Notes under the pieces: generated by a model | What the model was told of the DNA's origin: nothing | Database searches by the model: none | What the model saw: the letters and a program-made list of their open reading frames with translations, nothing else | Made by a program: the position numbers and the translations under genes | Shown: one piece after another, positions 49,203 to 56,371 of the stretch | Layout of the letters: every line of letters starts with the position of its first letter | How positions within the stretch are numbered: the stretch's first letter is position 1 | Origin: Candidatus Pacearchaeota archaeon | GTDB taxonomy: Archaea; Nanobdellota; Nanobdellia; Pacearchaeales; GW2011-AR1 | DNA: 64,000 nucleotides | Reading direction: 5' to 3' | NCBI GenBank assembly: GCA_016188825.1 | Contig: JACPHA010000010.1 | Span: 49,875 to 113,874 of the forward strand

Positions 49203-49310
49203 TTCGTTAAATAAAAATAAAGGTATATAAAGATTATTGCAAAAAAATAGCTGAAATAAATTTTTGGAAATATATATAAATGCGATGTGTTTTGTAAAAA
49301 TTTAAATATA

Positions 49311-49387
49311 GCAGACGCAAAGAGGAGGTTTAGGCGTCCGCTAATAAGCAAACGCATGGAAAAATTCAGAAATAAAATGCGTTTGCT
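49311..49387 (+). repeat. Tandem hairpins in the xerA leader (locus 4)
   Basis: Hairpin 1: GCAGACGC (49311-49318) with GCGTCCGC (49334-49341), one mismatch. Hairpin 2: AGCAAACGCAT (49347-49357) with ATGCGTTTGCT (49377-49387), perfect. The two stems are related (GCAGACGC and GCAAACGC), so cross-pairing is possible. A TATA-like TATATATAAA (49271-49280) would place the hairpins in the 5' leader of the recombinase gene. No strong loop-loop complementarity is seen here. Confidence 0.65.
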
Positions 49388-49421
49388 ATAAAGAGGCCAT
49401 TATAGAAAACACTTTGAGGAT

Positions 49422-50246
49422 ATGGAAGAAATAGAAAAATTAACTGCAGAGTTGAAGCTTAGAGGATTTTCTCCACTCACCGTTAGAAATTATAAATTTT
49501 TTGTTGAGAAATTTTTGGAGAAAACTAATAAAAAAACTGAAGAGCTGAGTCAGGGTGATGTTAAATTATATTTGTCTGGGATGTTTGATACAAAATCTAA
49601 GAACACAATTTTGCTTGCTGCGGCTTCTTTGAAATTTTTTTTTAATAGGGTTTTGAAAAAAGAAATTGGAGAGATTCCTATGCCGAAAAAAGAAAAGAAG
49701 CTTCCTGAAGTTTTAACAAAAGAGGAAATAAAAAAACTGATTAATTCTGCCGATACTTTGAAATCAAGGCTGATTATTTCAATGCTTTATTCTACTGGAT
49801 TAAGAGTTTCTGAGCTTGTTAATCTTAAAGTTAATGACTTAAATTTGGATGAAAAAACCGGATGGGTGAGAAAAGGCAAGGGTTCGAAAGACAGGCTTTT
49901 TGTGATGTCAGAAACTCTTGCAGAAGAAATAAAAGAATATTTGGATGAGAAAAATGAAAATAAATTTGTTTTTTCTAAAGAAAAAGCATTGACAACGAGG
50001 AATATACAAAAAATAGTTCAGGGAGCGAAGAGAAGAGCTGGAATAACTAAGAAGACTACACCACATGCCTTGAGACATAGTTTCGCGACGCATTTGCTGG
50101 AACAGGGCACTGACATCAGGACAATTCAGACAATGCTCGGGCATGCTTCACTTTCAACAACTCAGGTTTATACTCACATTTCAAGCGAACAGATAAAAAA
50201 AGTTAAAAATCCACTTGATGGATTGGTTTTTGAAGAGAGGAAATAA
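49422..50246 (+). CDS. xerA: Tyrosine recombinase XerA-type
   Basis: This 274-aa protein resolves chromosome dimers or integrates DNA. The N-terminal SAM-like domain (about 1-85) is followed by the catalytic domain with TGLRVSELVNL (Arg I), HALRHSFATHLL (His-x-x-Arg), LGHASLSTTQVYTH (His and the Tyr nucleophile). All catalytic residues are present. Length matches archaeal XerA. It ends directly against the sigma-like gene on the other strand. Confidence 0.9.
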   Translation: MEEIEKLTAELKLRGFSPLTVRNYKFFVEKFLEKTNKKTEELSQGDVKLYLSGMFDTKSKNTILLAAASLKFFFNRVLKKEIGEIPMPKKEKKLPEVLTKEEIKKLINSADTLKSRLIISMLYSTGLRVSELVNLKVNDLNLDEKTGWVRKGKGSKDRLFVMSETLAEEIKEYLDEKNENKFVFSKEKALTTRNIQKIVQGAKRRAGITKKTTPHALRHSFATHLLEQGTDIRTIQTMLGHASLSTTQVYTHISSEQIKKVKNPLDGLVFEERK

Positions 50247-51416
50247 TTAGATTTTAGCCACTTCGTACCTGCACGAATATTCTCTGTTGAAGGCTTCTCT
50301 TATTTTTCTTAATGCGCGGTTTTGAATTTGTCTTACTCTTTCTCCAGTAACTTCAATTTTTTCGCCTATGTGTTCTGGCGTGCTACCCTTTCCGTTAGTT
50401 GAGCCATTTAATCCGAATCTTAATTTAATAACTTCGACTTCTCTTTCTTTTAGGTGCGCGAGATTTCTATCAATTATGTCTCTGATAAGTTCACATTGCA
50501 CTGCCAATTCTTCTTCTCTTGCCTTCCCAATACTTTTATCTCGCTCATAATATTCTTCCAGTGGTTTGGGTAATCTCTTTCGTGTTTCTTTACCCTTATA
50601 GGTTCTTAGAGTCAATCTTATTTCATTGCCTGCAAATGTGCAAAATTTATAGCCTTTATTAATGTCAAAGTTTTTTGCTGCTCTGAAAAGAGTTAATAAA
50701 CCCGTTTCTAATAACTCCTCCTTTGGTAATGAATTGAACTCGAGAGAACTTGCAATAAAAGGTACAAGAAGAAGGTTTGCCTTGACAATCCCTTCAACTA
50801 AAAGAGACATATTATTATAAGCCTTTGTCATAGATGTCATTTCTTTTCTAAAAGGACTGTTTCTTTCTTGAGATGGATTTAAAATTCCTCTAGCTGAACT
50901 ATGAAGAATGGCTTTATAAAAGTCAAGTGACTGAAATAACTTTTCTTCTTCTCCTCTTGAGATCACATTATAAACTCTCGGAAATTCTTTATCTGAGGGT
51001 CCCTCTCGGCCAACAATTAATCTTTCTAAATCTCTCTTACTAAACGGAACAAAAGAAGGGTTGTTGTTTTGGTTTTCCGAGAATTTTGGGTACTCGCATA
51101 GGAAAATAAAAGCCAGATTTTGTGGCAGTTTTTCTCTGCCTGTTACCGACAAGTATTGCTCTATGATTGCTCTTGAATATGCGCGAGGGGAGTAGCGTAA
51201 ATTAGTAAACTCTCCTGTGAACGCGCTTTGTAGAACAGAAAAACTGTGCTCGAGTGTTAATTTTGTTTTGTCTTTTTTGTTGTTACAGAGAATTTTGGTA
51301 ACTAAGTTATCTTTTGTTTCATTATGATTGTAAAAAACAGAAAGTCTTCCCCTTGAATCGTTTGTGGGTTCCAATACTGCTTTGTATCCCTGACGAATTA
51401 GCTGTAATTCCACCAT
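50247..51416 (-). CDS. Sigma-70-family-like protein
   Basis: The 389-aa protein has an unrecognised N-terminal half and a C-terminal half with the sigma-70 layout. Region 2 (about 205-275) reads NLLLVPFIASSLEFNS, ELLETGLLTLFRAAKNFD, KGYKFCTFAGNEIRLTLR; the core-binding helix and -10 strand positions are recognisable. Region 4 (about 321-375) reads KEREVEVIKLRFGLNG and TPEHIGEKIEVTGERVRQIQ with RALRKIREAF, a clear -35 helix-turn-helix. Archaea use TBP/TFB and lack sigma factors, so its role here is unknown. It could come from bacteria or phage, or act as a DNA-binding regulator. Confidence 0.85.
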   Translation of the reverse strand: MVELQLIRQGYKAVLEPTNDSRGRLSVFYNHNETKDNLVTKILCNNKKDKTKLTLEHSFSVLQSAFTGEFTNLRYSPRAYSRAIIEQYLSVTGREKLPQNLAFIFLCEYPKFSENQNNNPSFVPFSKRDLERLIVGREGPSDKEFPRVYNVISRGEEEKLFQSLDFYKAILHSSARGILNPSQERNSPFRKEMTSMTKAYNNMSLLVEGIVKANLLLVPFIASSLEFNSLPKEELLETGLLTLFRAAKNFDINKGYKFCTFAGNEIRLTLRTYKGKETRKRLPKPLEEYYERDKSIGKAREEELAVQCELIRDIIDRNLAHLKEREVEVIKLRFGLNGSTNGKGSTPEHIGEKIEVTGERVRQIQNRALRKIREAFNREYSCRYEVAKI

Positions 51417-51433
51417 TTTTATTGTTCTCTTTT

Positions 51434-51509
51434 ATAGTCTGGGACTTTGATAATTGAATAATTTTGTCATAGACTATCAAGGGAAAAACATACTATTTCA
51501 TTCAATTAT
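51434..51509 (-). promoter_or_regulatory. Possible pseudoknot in the sigma-like gene leader
   Basis: Segments ATAGTCT (51434-51440) and AGACTAT (51471-51477) pair, as do ATAATTGAAT (51450-51459) and ATTCAATTAT (51500-51509). The order of the arms is interleaved, so both stems together make an H-type pseudoknot. It lies 18-93 nt upstream of the start codon. Either stem alone could also be used in a switch. Confidence 0.55.
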
Positions 51510-51515
51510 TTATGT

Positions 51516-51617
51516 TTTCACTATAGAGGACTTTGAATAACCCCTGTTTCTTTGCTTTTTTCAAAGTCCTTCTTAGAGGGTTTTGAAAGTTTTTGGGGTT
51601 TTTCAAAACCTTCTATA
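51516..51617. repeat. 102-bp twin-hairpin element, copy 2 (inverted)
   Basis: This is the reverse complement of 29648-29749 with one difference, which lengthens the loop-loop match (AACCCC with GGGGTT, six bases). It starts 6 nt after the uS9 stop and ends upstream of the sigma-like gene, both on the minus strand. A 61-codon frame on the minus strand through it is not considered a gene. Confidence 0.85.
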
Positions 51618-51623
51618 CTCAAT

Positions 51624-52046
51624 TTACCTGAATGATTTCTGCCTCTTGGCTCTTGCTTTGGAATCTCCCGGCTTGTAGGGCTCTTTTCTTCTTGAATCCT
51701 GAACAATCATGTTTCTATCATACTTAACGAACGCCTTTTTCAGCACGTCCGAACCTGTGATGGCAAGAAGGGCGCGGGCAATTGTCAATCTTGCTGCTTC
51801 AATCTGGGCTTCTTTTCCTCCGCCTTGGCTTCCAATAAAAAAATCATATTTTAAATCTTCTCCGAGTTCTTGCTGATAAATTCTTATTGGCTCGGAAAGA
51901 GCAAGCTTGTGAAATAAACCAAGTTCTGTATGGGGGAGGTGATTAAAGAAAATTTTTCCTGTTCCATGCTTCAACTTTAACTTTACGATTGCCCTTTTTC
52001 TTTTTCCAGAAAAAATTATTTTATCGAGGGGTTTTTTTGTGGACAT
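51624..52046 (-). CDS. rps9: Ribosomal protein uS9
   Basis: This 140-aa protein of the small subunit contains SGKRKRAIVKLKLKHGTGKI, GGGKEAQIEAARLTIARAL and a basic C-terminus KARAKRQKSFR that reaches the P site. All family blocks are present. It is the last gene of an operon eL18-uL13-ACP-uS9. Confidence 0.95.
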   Translation of the reverse strand: MSTKKPLDKIIFSGKRKRAIVKLKLKHGTGKIFFNHLPHTELGLFHKLALSEPIRIYQQELGEDLKYDFFIGSQGGGKEAQIEAARLTIARALLAITGSDVLKKAFVKYDRNMIVQDSRRKEPYKPGDSKARAKRQKSFR

Positions 52047-52057
52047 TTTATTGGTTA

Positions 52058-52450
52058 TTATTTAGTTTTTGATTCAAGATAATTAATAATTGAACCGACT
52101 GTTACTCTTTCGTGTATCGCCCCATAGAAATCTAAAGCTTCTTTTTTTGTTTTTAACTCTTTTATATTAATTTTGGAGTAGCGCGCTTTTAGGTTTCTAA
52201 TTCCTTCGTCGCTATTGTATTCCGATGGAATTATTGCAACTGGAAATAGCTCTCCATTTGGTATTTTAATTCTGAATTCTCTTTCTATTCTCATGAGAAT
52301 ATCTAAATAATCAACAGATTCTGCTCCTAAATCGTATATTATGCTGCCATCTGGAGTTATTTCCTCTTCATCAACTCCTAAGGCGTCTGATAAAACATCT
52401 GTGACCCTTTCCTCTAAAGTTTTCATTTTGACTTTTTTGTTTGATGTCAT
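52058..52450 (-). CDS. Acyl carrier protein with inserted loop
   Basis: This 130-aa protein has the ACP helix 1 (LEERVTDVLSDALGVDEEEITP), the carrier motif DLGAESVDYLDILMRIEREF with Ser45 as the likely phosphopantetheine site, and the last helix VTVGSIINYLESK. About 40 extra residues lie between helices 2/3 and the last helix. The gene starts 1 nt after uL13 and ends 11 nt before uS9, inside the ribosomal operon. Archaea do not use ACP-dependent fatty-acid synthesis, so the substrate is unknown. Confidence 0.85.
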   Translation of the reverse strand: MTSNKKVKMKTLEERVTDVLSDALGVDEEEITPDGSIIYDLGAESVDYLDILMRIEREFRIKIPNGELFPVAIIPSEYNSDEGIRNLKARYSKINIKELKTKKEALDFYGAIHERVTVGSIINYLESKTK

Positions 52451-52451
52451 C

Positions 52452-52865
52452 TTAAACCTCCCTGCTTAATTGTTCAATTGTGATTGATTTTGTTTGCAGT
52501 GGTTTTTTTAGCGAGAGCTTTTCTGCGTTTTCAAATTCTTTTGGAGTTTCGTTATAGCAAATAATTCTTTTCAAAGCCATTGAGCCGCGGGCTTGTTTGT
52601 AAGGAAGCATGCCACGGATTGTTCTTTTCATTATTTTTTGCGGCATTTTTGATATGTTCGGACCTTTTTGGCTTGAGCCTCCTCTTGCTCTTGCTCTTTT
52701 GTATTCATATAGAATATTTTTTTTGTTTCCAGTTATTAAAGCTTTGTTGCAGTTCAGTATTATTATCGAACTTCCTAAAAGAGATTGTTTTGCTGCGAAG
52801 CTCGCGACTCTTCCTAAAACACAATCTGCTGCGTCAATAATTATTTGTTTATTTTTGTGCGTCAT
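52452..52865 (-). CDS. rpl13: Ribosomal protein uL13
   Basis: This 137-aa large-subunit protein has IIIDAADCVLGRVASFAAK at the start, and MPQKIMKRTIRGMLPYKQARG in the middle, both family marks. It overlaps the eL18 stop by 4 nt. Confidence 0.95.
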   Translation of the reverse strand: MTHKNKQIIIDAADCVLGRVASFAAKQSLLGSSIIILNCNKALITGNKKNILYEYKRARARGGSSQKGPNISKMPQKIMKRTIRGMLPYKQARGSMALKRIICYNETPKEFENAEKLSLKKPLQTKSITIEQLSREV

Positions 52866-53230
52866 TTTATTATTTTAATTCCCTCGCATTTACGGTTTTT
52901 ATTTATCTCTTCAAGAATTGAGACATATTCTGATTTTGTTTTCTTTAATTTTTCTTTTGCTGTTTCTGAAATTCCCAATGCACAAATCCTGACTTTTTTT
53001 GTTATTTCTCCTTTAGAAAGAATTTTTCCCGGTATTAAGACCGTATCTCCGGGGGTTGTTTGTTTTTCTATATCAGACAAGTTAATTGAGCTTTGCTTTC
53101 TTGTTGGATATGAAAGCAACTTGGCAATGTGGTTCCATTTTTCGTTTTTCAAAGCTAATTTAAGAGTTTCGATTAACTCTGGCTTTGTTTTTGCCCTTAA
53201 ATGTCTTTTTATTTTTGTTCTACTTGTCAT
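52862..53230 (-). CDS. rpl18e: Ribosomal protein eL18
   Basis: This 122-aa large-subunit protein has WNHIAKLLSYPTRKQSSINLS and GDTVLIPGKILSKGEI, typical of eL18. It is the first gene of the operon; an AT-rich run at about 53233-53260 (minus strand) may hold the promoter. Confidence 0.93.
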   Translation of the reverse strand: MTSRTKIKRHLRAKTKPELIETLKLALKNEKWNHIAKLLSYPTRKQSSINLSDIEKQTTPGDTVLIPGKILSKGEITKKVRICALGISETAKEKLKKTKSEYVSILEEINKNRKCEGIKIIK

Positions 53231-53307
53231 TTTAATATTTATTTGGGGAGGGTATTTAAATTTAACTCTTTAGAAAGATTTTTATACTTTAATATGTATT
53301 AGTGTGT

Positions 53308-53535
53308 ATGAATAAAAAAATAAGAGTAAACATAACTGTTGATAGAAAACTGTTAAATAAAGCAAGGAAAAAATTGAATTTGTTTGGTGGAAAGTTAAGC
53401 ACTTTGTTTAATTCTTATTTGAATGATTTTATTAAATCTATGGAAGAAATTCCTGGGAAGAATTATCAAGAAATAAATGAGAAGCTGAAAGAGATTGAGA
53501 TGAGAATAAGAAAGTTGGAGGAGAAACATAAATAA
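53308..53535 (+). CDS. Ribbon-helix-helix-like protein, 75 aa
   Basis: The protein starts MNKKIRVNITVDRKLLNKARK, a beta strand followed by a helix as in ribbon-helix-helix antitoxins or regulators, and ends in a coiled-coil helix. ATG 53308 follows a TATA-like TTTTATACTTT run at about 53279-53289. No toxin lies beside it. Confidence 0.6.
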   Translation: MNKKIRVNITVDRKLLNKARKKLNLFGGKLSTLFNSYLNDFIKSMEEIPGKNYQEINEKLKEIEMRIRKLEEKHK

Positions 53536-53539
53536 ATTA

Positions 53540-54544
53540 TCAGCAAACAACACACTCTTTGCTTGGTTTTTTTCCTATGAAAGATTTTATGTTTTCTGCA
53601 GTTTGCTCAATTATTCTTTCTAGAGCTTCTTGGCTATAAAATGCGATGTGGGGAGTAAAAACAACATTTTCTTTTGCGAGCAAGATATGGTCTTTAACAA
53701 GTTCTTGCAAATCGGTGATTTTTTTCTTATCATACAGAAGTTGCTTTTCTTCTTTGATTAAAGCCTCTCCTTCCAAGACATCTAAACCAACACCAGAAAT
53801 AATTTTTTTGTCTAAAGCCCAGATTAAAGCTTCTGTGTCAATAATCGCGCCACGAGAGGTATTAATTATAATTGAACCCTTTTTCATCATGTTGAAATTT
53901 TTTTTGTTGAATAAATGATGATTTTCTTTTGTATAAGGAATGTGCAAAGTAACAATGTCCGACTTTTTTAAGAGTCCTTGGAATGAAACATATTTGAAAT
54001 TTAATTCTTCTGCTAGAAAATTATCTGGATGTGGGTCGGATGCAAGGACATTCATCTCGAAACCTCTGGCTATTCTCACAACGTGCTTTCCAATTCTGCC
54101 CACCCCTAAAACACCAAGGGTTTTTCCTTTCAAATCAAAGCCTTTCAGACCCCCAATAGAAAAATCATTCCTGATTGTTCTTAAATAAGATTGGTGGATT
54201 TTTCTTGACAAGGCAAGAAGTAAAGCAAAAGTATGCTCGGCAACTGTGTTTTCTCCGTATGCTGGAACATTATATAAAAGAATTTTCCTTTTCCTGCATT
54301 CTGTTAAATCAATATGGTCAAAACCTGTTGAGCGGGTTGTGATTAATTTTAATTTGGGAAGCTTTGAAAGAATTTGCTTATTTATTTTTGAATAAATAAA
54401 AATAGAGATTACATCAGAGTTTTTTGCTTGATTTATATTATTAATGGACAGTGGTTCTTTGAAAAAATTTAATGAATGTCCTTTTAGAATTTTCTTCAAG
54501 ATTGGTTTTTCCCAGCCCTGTATTTCGAAAAAAGAAATTTTCAT
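53540..54544 (-). CDS. D-2-hydroxyacid dehydrogenase (D-lactate type)
   Basis: This 334-aa NAD-dependent enzyme has the Rossmann motif GKTLGVLGVGRIGKHVVRIA, the catalytic Arg in NTSRGAIIDTEAL, a Glu in VLEGEAL and the His in FTPHIAFYSQEA. AYGENTVAEHTFALLLALSRK is the family's central block. D-lactate production from pyruvate would fit a fermenter. The ATG at 54544 is used; a GTG at 54550 is in frame. Confidence 0.9.
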   Translation of the reverse strand: MKISFFEIQGWEKPILKKILKGHSLNFFKEPLSINNINQAKNSDVISIFIYSKINKQILSKLPKLKLITTRSTGFDHIDLTECRKRKILLYNVPAYGENTVAEHTFALLLALSRKIHQSYLRTIRNDFSIGGLKGFDLKGKTLGVLGVGRIGKHVVRIARGFEMNVLASDPHPDNFLAEELNFKYVSFQGLLKKSDIVTLHIPYTKENHHLFNKKNFNMMKKGSIIINTSRGAIIDTEALIWALDKKIISGVGLDVLEGEALIKEEKQLLYDKKKITDLQELVKDHILLAKENVVFTPHIAFYSQEALERIIEQTAENIKSFIGKKPSKECVVC

Positions 54545-54737
54545 ATGCACTTGCCTCTTTTATATCCTATGTTATTTATTAATGCAAATATGTTTATAAA
54601 TTGAGCTGTTGCTACTTAACCAATATGTATTTTTAATTAGGCGTCACTAAACAGGTATTGTAAACTCGCCGTGATATCCTACATTTATAAATAACATTAA
54701 GATATTATAATGTCTCTTGTGGAGTTTGATTAACCAA

Positions 54738-54762
54738 TTGTCATGACAAATACCGACGATAA
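54738..54762. promoter_or_regulatory. TTGTCATGACAA palindrome with CGACGATAA word
   Basis: TTGTCATGACAA (54738-54749) is a perfect 12-bp palindrome, followed at once by ACCGACGATAA (54752-54762), which also occurs at 36261. These lie in a 430-nt gap (54545-54974) between divergent genes. The rest of the gap holds AT-rich sequence and no gene I can support. Confidence 0.45.
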
Positions 54763-54974
54763 CTTAATTTATTAATAAGACTAAAATATAACAGCAAGAA
54801 ACTGCTCGTTTTCTGGGTATTTTTTATAATTCATGTCATGATAACTTGAATTGTCAAGAGCAAAATGGAAAAAAGAGGCTTTCAGGAATTTATCTTATTC
54901 TAATTGTATTTGGGATTGCGCAGTCGTTATATTATAATGCATAAATTTAAATACTTTTGTGCAGTATATGTTTT

Positions 54975-56219
54975 ATGATTAAGGACACACTAATAACTCA
55001 AAAACAAGAGCTAGAGAAGAAACTAAAAGAACAGTTTATAGAGAGAAATGTAGACTTAAAAAAACTAAAGACACCACTGATAAAAGTTATTGTTGGCCCA
55101 AGAAGAGCCGGAAAGTCATTTTTTGCATTACATTTTCTAAATAAAATGGAAAAATTTGGATATGTAAATTTTGATGACGAACGATTGGCTGACACAGAGA
55201 ACTATGATACAATTGTAGAAGCAATGAATAGCATATATGGCCATCCCAAATATGTTCTTTTTGATGAAATTCAAAATCTCGCAAAATGGGAATTATTTGT
55301 GAATAGGTTACAAAGACAAGGCCATGATATAACTATCACGGGAAGCAATTCAAAATTATTAAGCAAGGAATTAGCAACCCATTTAACTGGAAGGCATTTT
55401 TTGATAAACATTTTTCCATTTTCTTTTAAAGAATATCTAGAAATAGAAAAAAAAGAATTAACTTCTTATCAAATTAGAGAAAAACTTTATAATTATCTTA
55501 TTCATGGCGGCTATCCCGAACCACTAATAAAAAATATGGATTATAAAGATTATTTATCGACGCTTTTTAATTCAATTGTCTATAAAGATATTGTCAGAAG
55601 GTATAAAGTGAGATTTACGCAGGGAATAGAAGACTTGGCATTTTATCTCATGTCAAACATTGCAGAGGAGTATTCTTTTAACACCCTGGCAAAAATGACA
55701 AAGGTTAAAAGTGTTCATACAATTGAAAAATATCTTTCTTATTTTGAAGAAGCATTTGTTTTTTTCAGCTTAAAAAAGTTCTCTTATAAAATAAAAGACC
55801 AGATAACTTCTAATAAGAAAATATATTGTATAGATAACGGCTTTGTTCATGCAAAGGCCTTTAAATTAAGCCCCGATTTAGGAAAATTATATGAAAACCT
55901 TGTTGCTTGTAGATTAAAAAAAGAAGAGCTTGATAACAAAATAAGTGTTTTTTACTGGAAAAATCAGCAGCAAGAGGAAGTAGATTTTGTTCTGAAAAAA
56001 GGAACAAAAGTTACTCAATTAATTCAAGTATGCTTTAATATTAAAGATTATAAAACAAAAAATAGAGAAGTTAGAGCAATTATTAAAGCGAGCAAAGAAT
56101 TAAAATGTTATAACCTTATAATTATTAATGAAGATTATGAAGCAGAAGAGGAAGCAGAATGGTTCGACGACAAAGCAAAAATTAAGTTCATTCCTCTTTG
56201 GAAATGGCTTTTGGAGTGA
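54975..56219 (+). CDS. AAA ATPase with DUF4143 domain (A)
   Basis: This 414-aa protein has a Walker A motif VGPRRAGKSFFAL, a Walker B motif YVLFDEIQNL, and the DUF4143 C-terminus (IKDQITSNKKIYCIDNGFVH ... WKNQQQEEVDFVL). The last part resembles a PD-(D/E)xK-type region (Glu-Val-Asp). Such ATPases are common and poorly understood. ATG 54975 is about 25 nt from the TATA-like AAATTTAAATA at 54943-54953; an in-frame TTG exists at 54957. Confidence 0.85.
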   Translation: MIKDTLITQKQELEKKLKEQFIERNVDLKKLKTPLIKVIVGPRRAGKSFFALHFLNKMEKFGYVNFDDERLADTENYDTIVEAMNSIYGHPKYVLFDEIQNLAKWELFVNRLQRQGHDITITGSNSKLLSKELATHLTGRHFLINIFPFSFKEYLEIEKKELTSYQIREKLYNYLIHGGYPEPLIKNMDYKDYLSTLFNSIVYKDIVRRYKVRFTQGIEDLAFYLMSNIAEEYSFNTLAKMTKVKSVHTIEKYLSYFEEAFVFFSLKKFSYKIKDQITSNKKIYCIDNGFVHAKAFKLSPDLGKLYENLVACRLKKEELDNKISVFYWKNQQQEEVDFVLKKGTKVTQLIQVCFNIKDYKTKNREVRAIIKASKELKCYNLIIINEDYEAEEEAEWFDDKAKIKFIPLWKWLLE

Positions 56220-56221
56220 TA

Positions 56222-56253
56222 TTCGCCCCCCGAAATAACAAGAATAACAGAAA
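56222..56253 (+). repeat. Poly-C repeat, copy 1 (6 C)
   Basis: TTCG-CCCCCC-GAAATAACAAGAATAACAG and following AAA starts 3 nt after the ATPase stop. The same flanks occur at 57681 with 9 C and, in part, at 58901 with 12 C. All three are in the same direction. Confidence 0.7.
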
Positions 56254-56284
56254 GAGATAAAAAGCTTCTTGATTGTTTAATAGG

Positions 56285-56371
56285 ATGAAAATAGACCCTC
56301 GAAAAGAGGATTATTCATACAAATGCCTTGATTGTTGTTATGTTTGTTTTTTAAGAGAGTTTTTTAGCTAA
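56285..56371 (+). CDS. Possible 28-aa Cys-rich peptide
   Basis: A short ATG frame preceded by TAGG encodes a peptide ending in KCLDCCYVCFLREFFS with four closely spaced cysteines. It overlaps the end of the facing ATPase gene by 4 nt. It could be a metal-binding micro-protein, a gene remnant or chance. Confidence 0.25.
   Translation: MKIDPRKEDYSYKCLDCCYVCFLREFFS

Noticed and set aside
49311..50246. Integron with attC-like folded sites and XerA as integrase
   Set aside because: The recombinase shows no integron-specific extra region that I can see, and hairpin loci do not border a run of small cassettes; kept only as a loose analogy.
51521..51706. A 61-codon minus-strand frame overlapping the uS9 end and the 102-bp element
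   Set aside because: It is the uS9 C-terminus read in another frame continued into a hairpin repeat; no independent start context or family.
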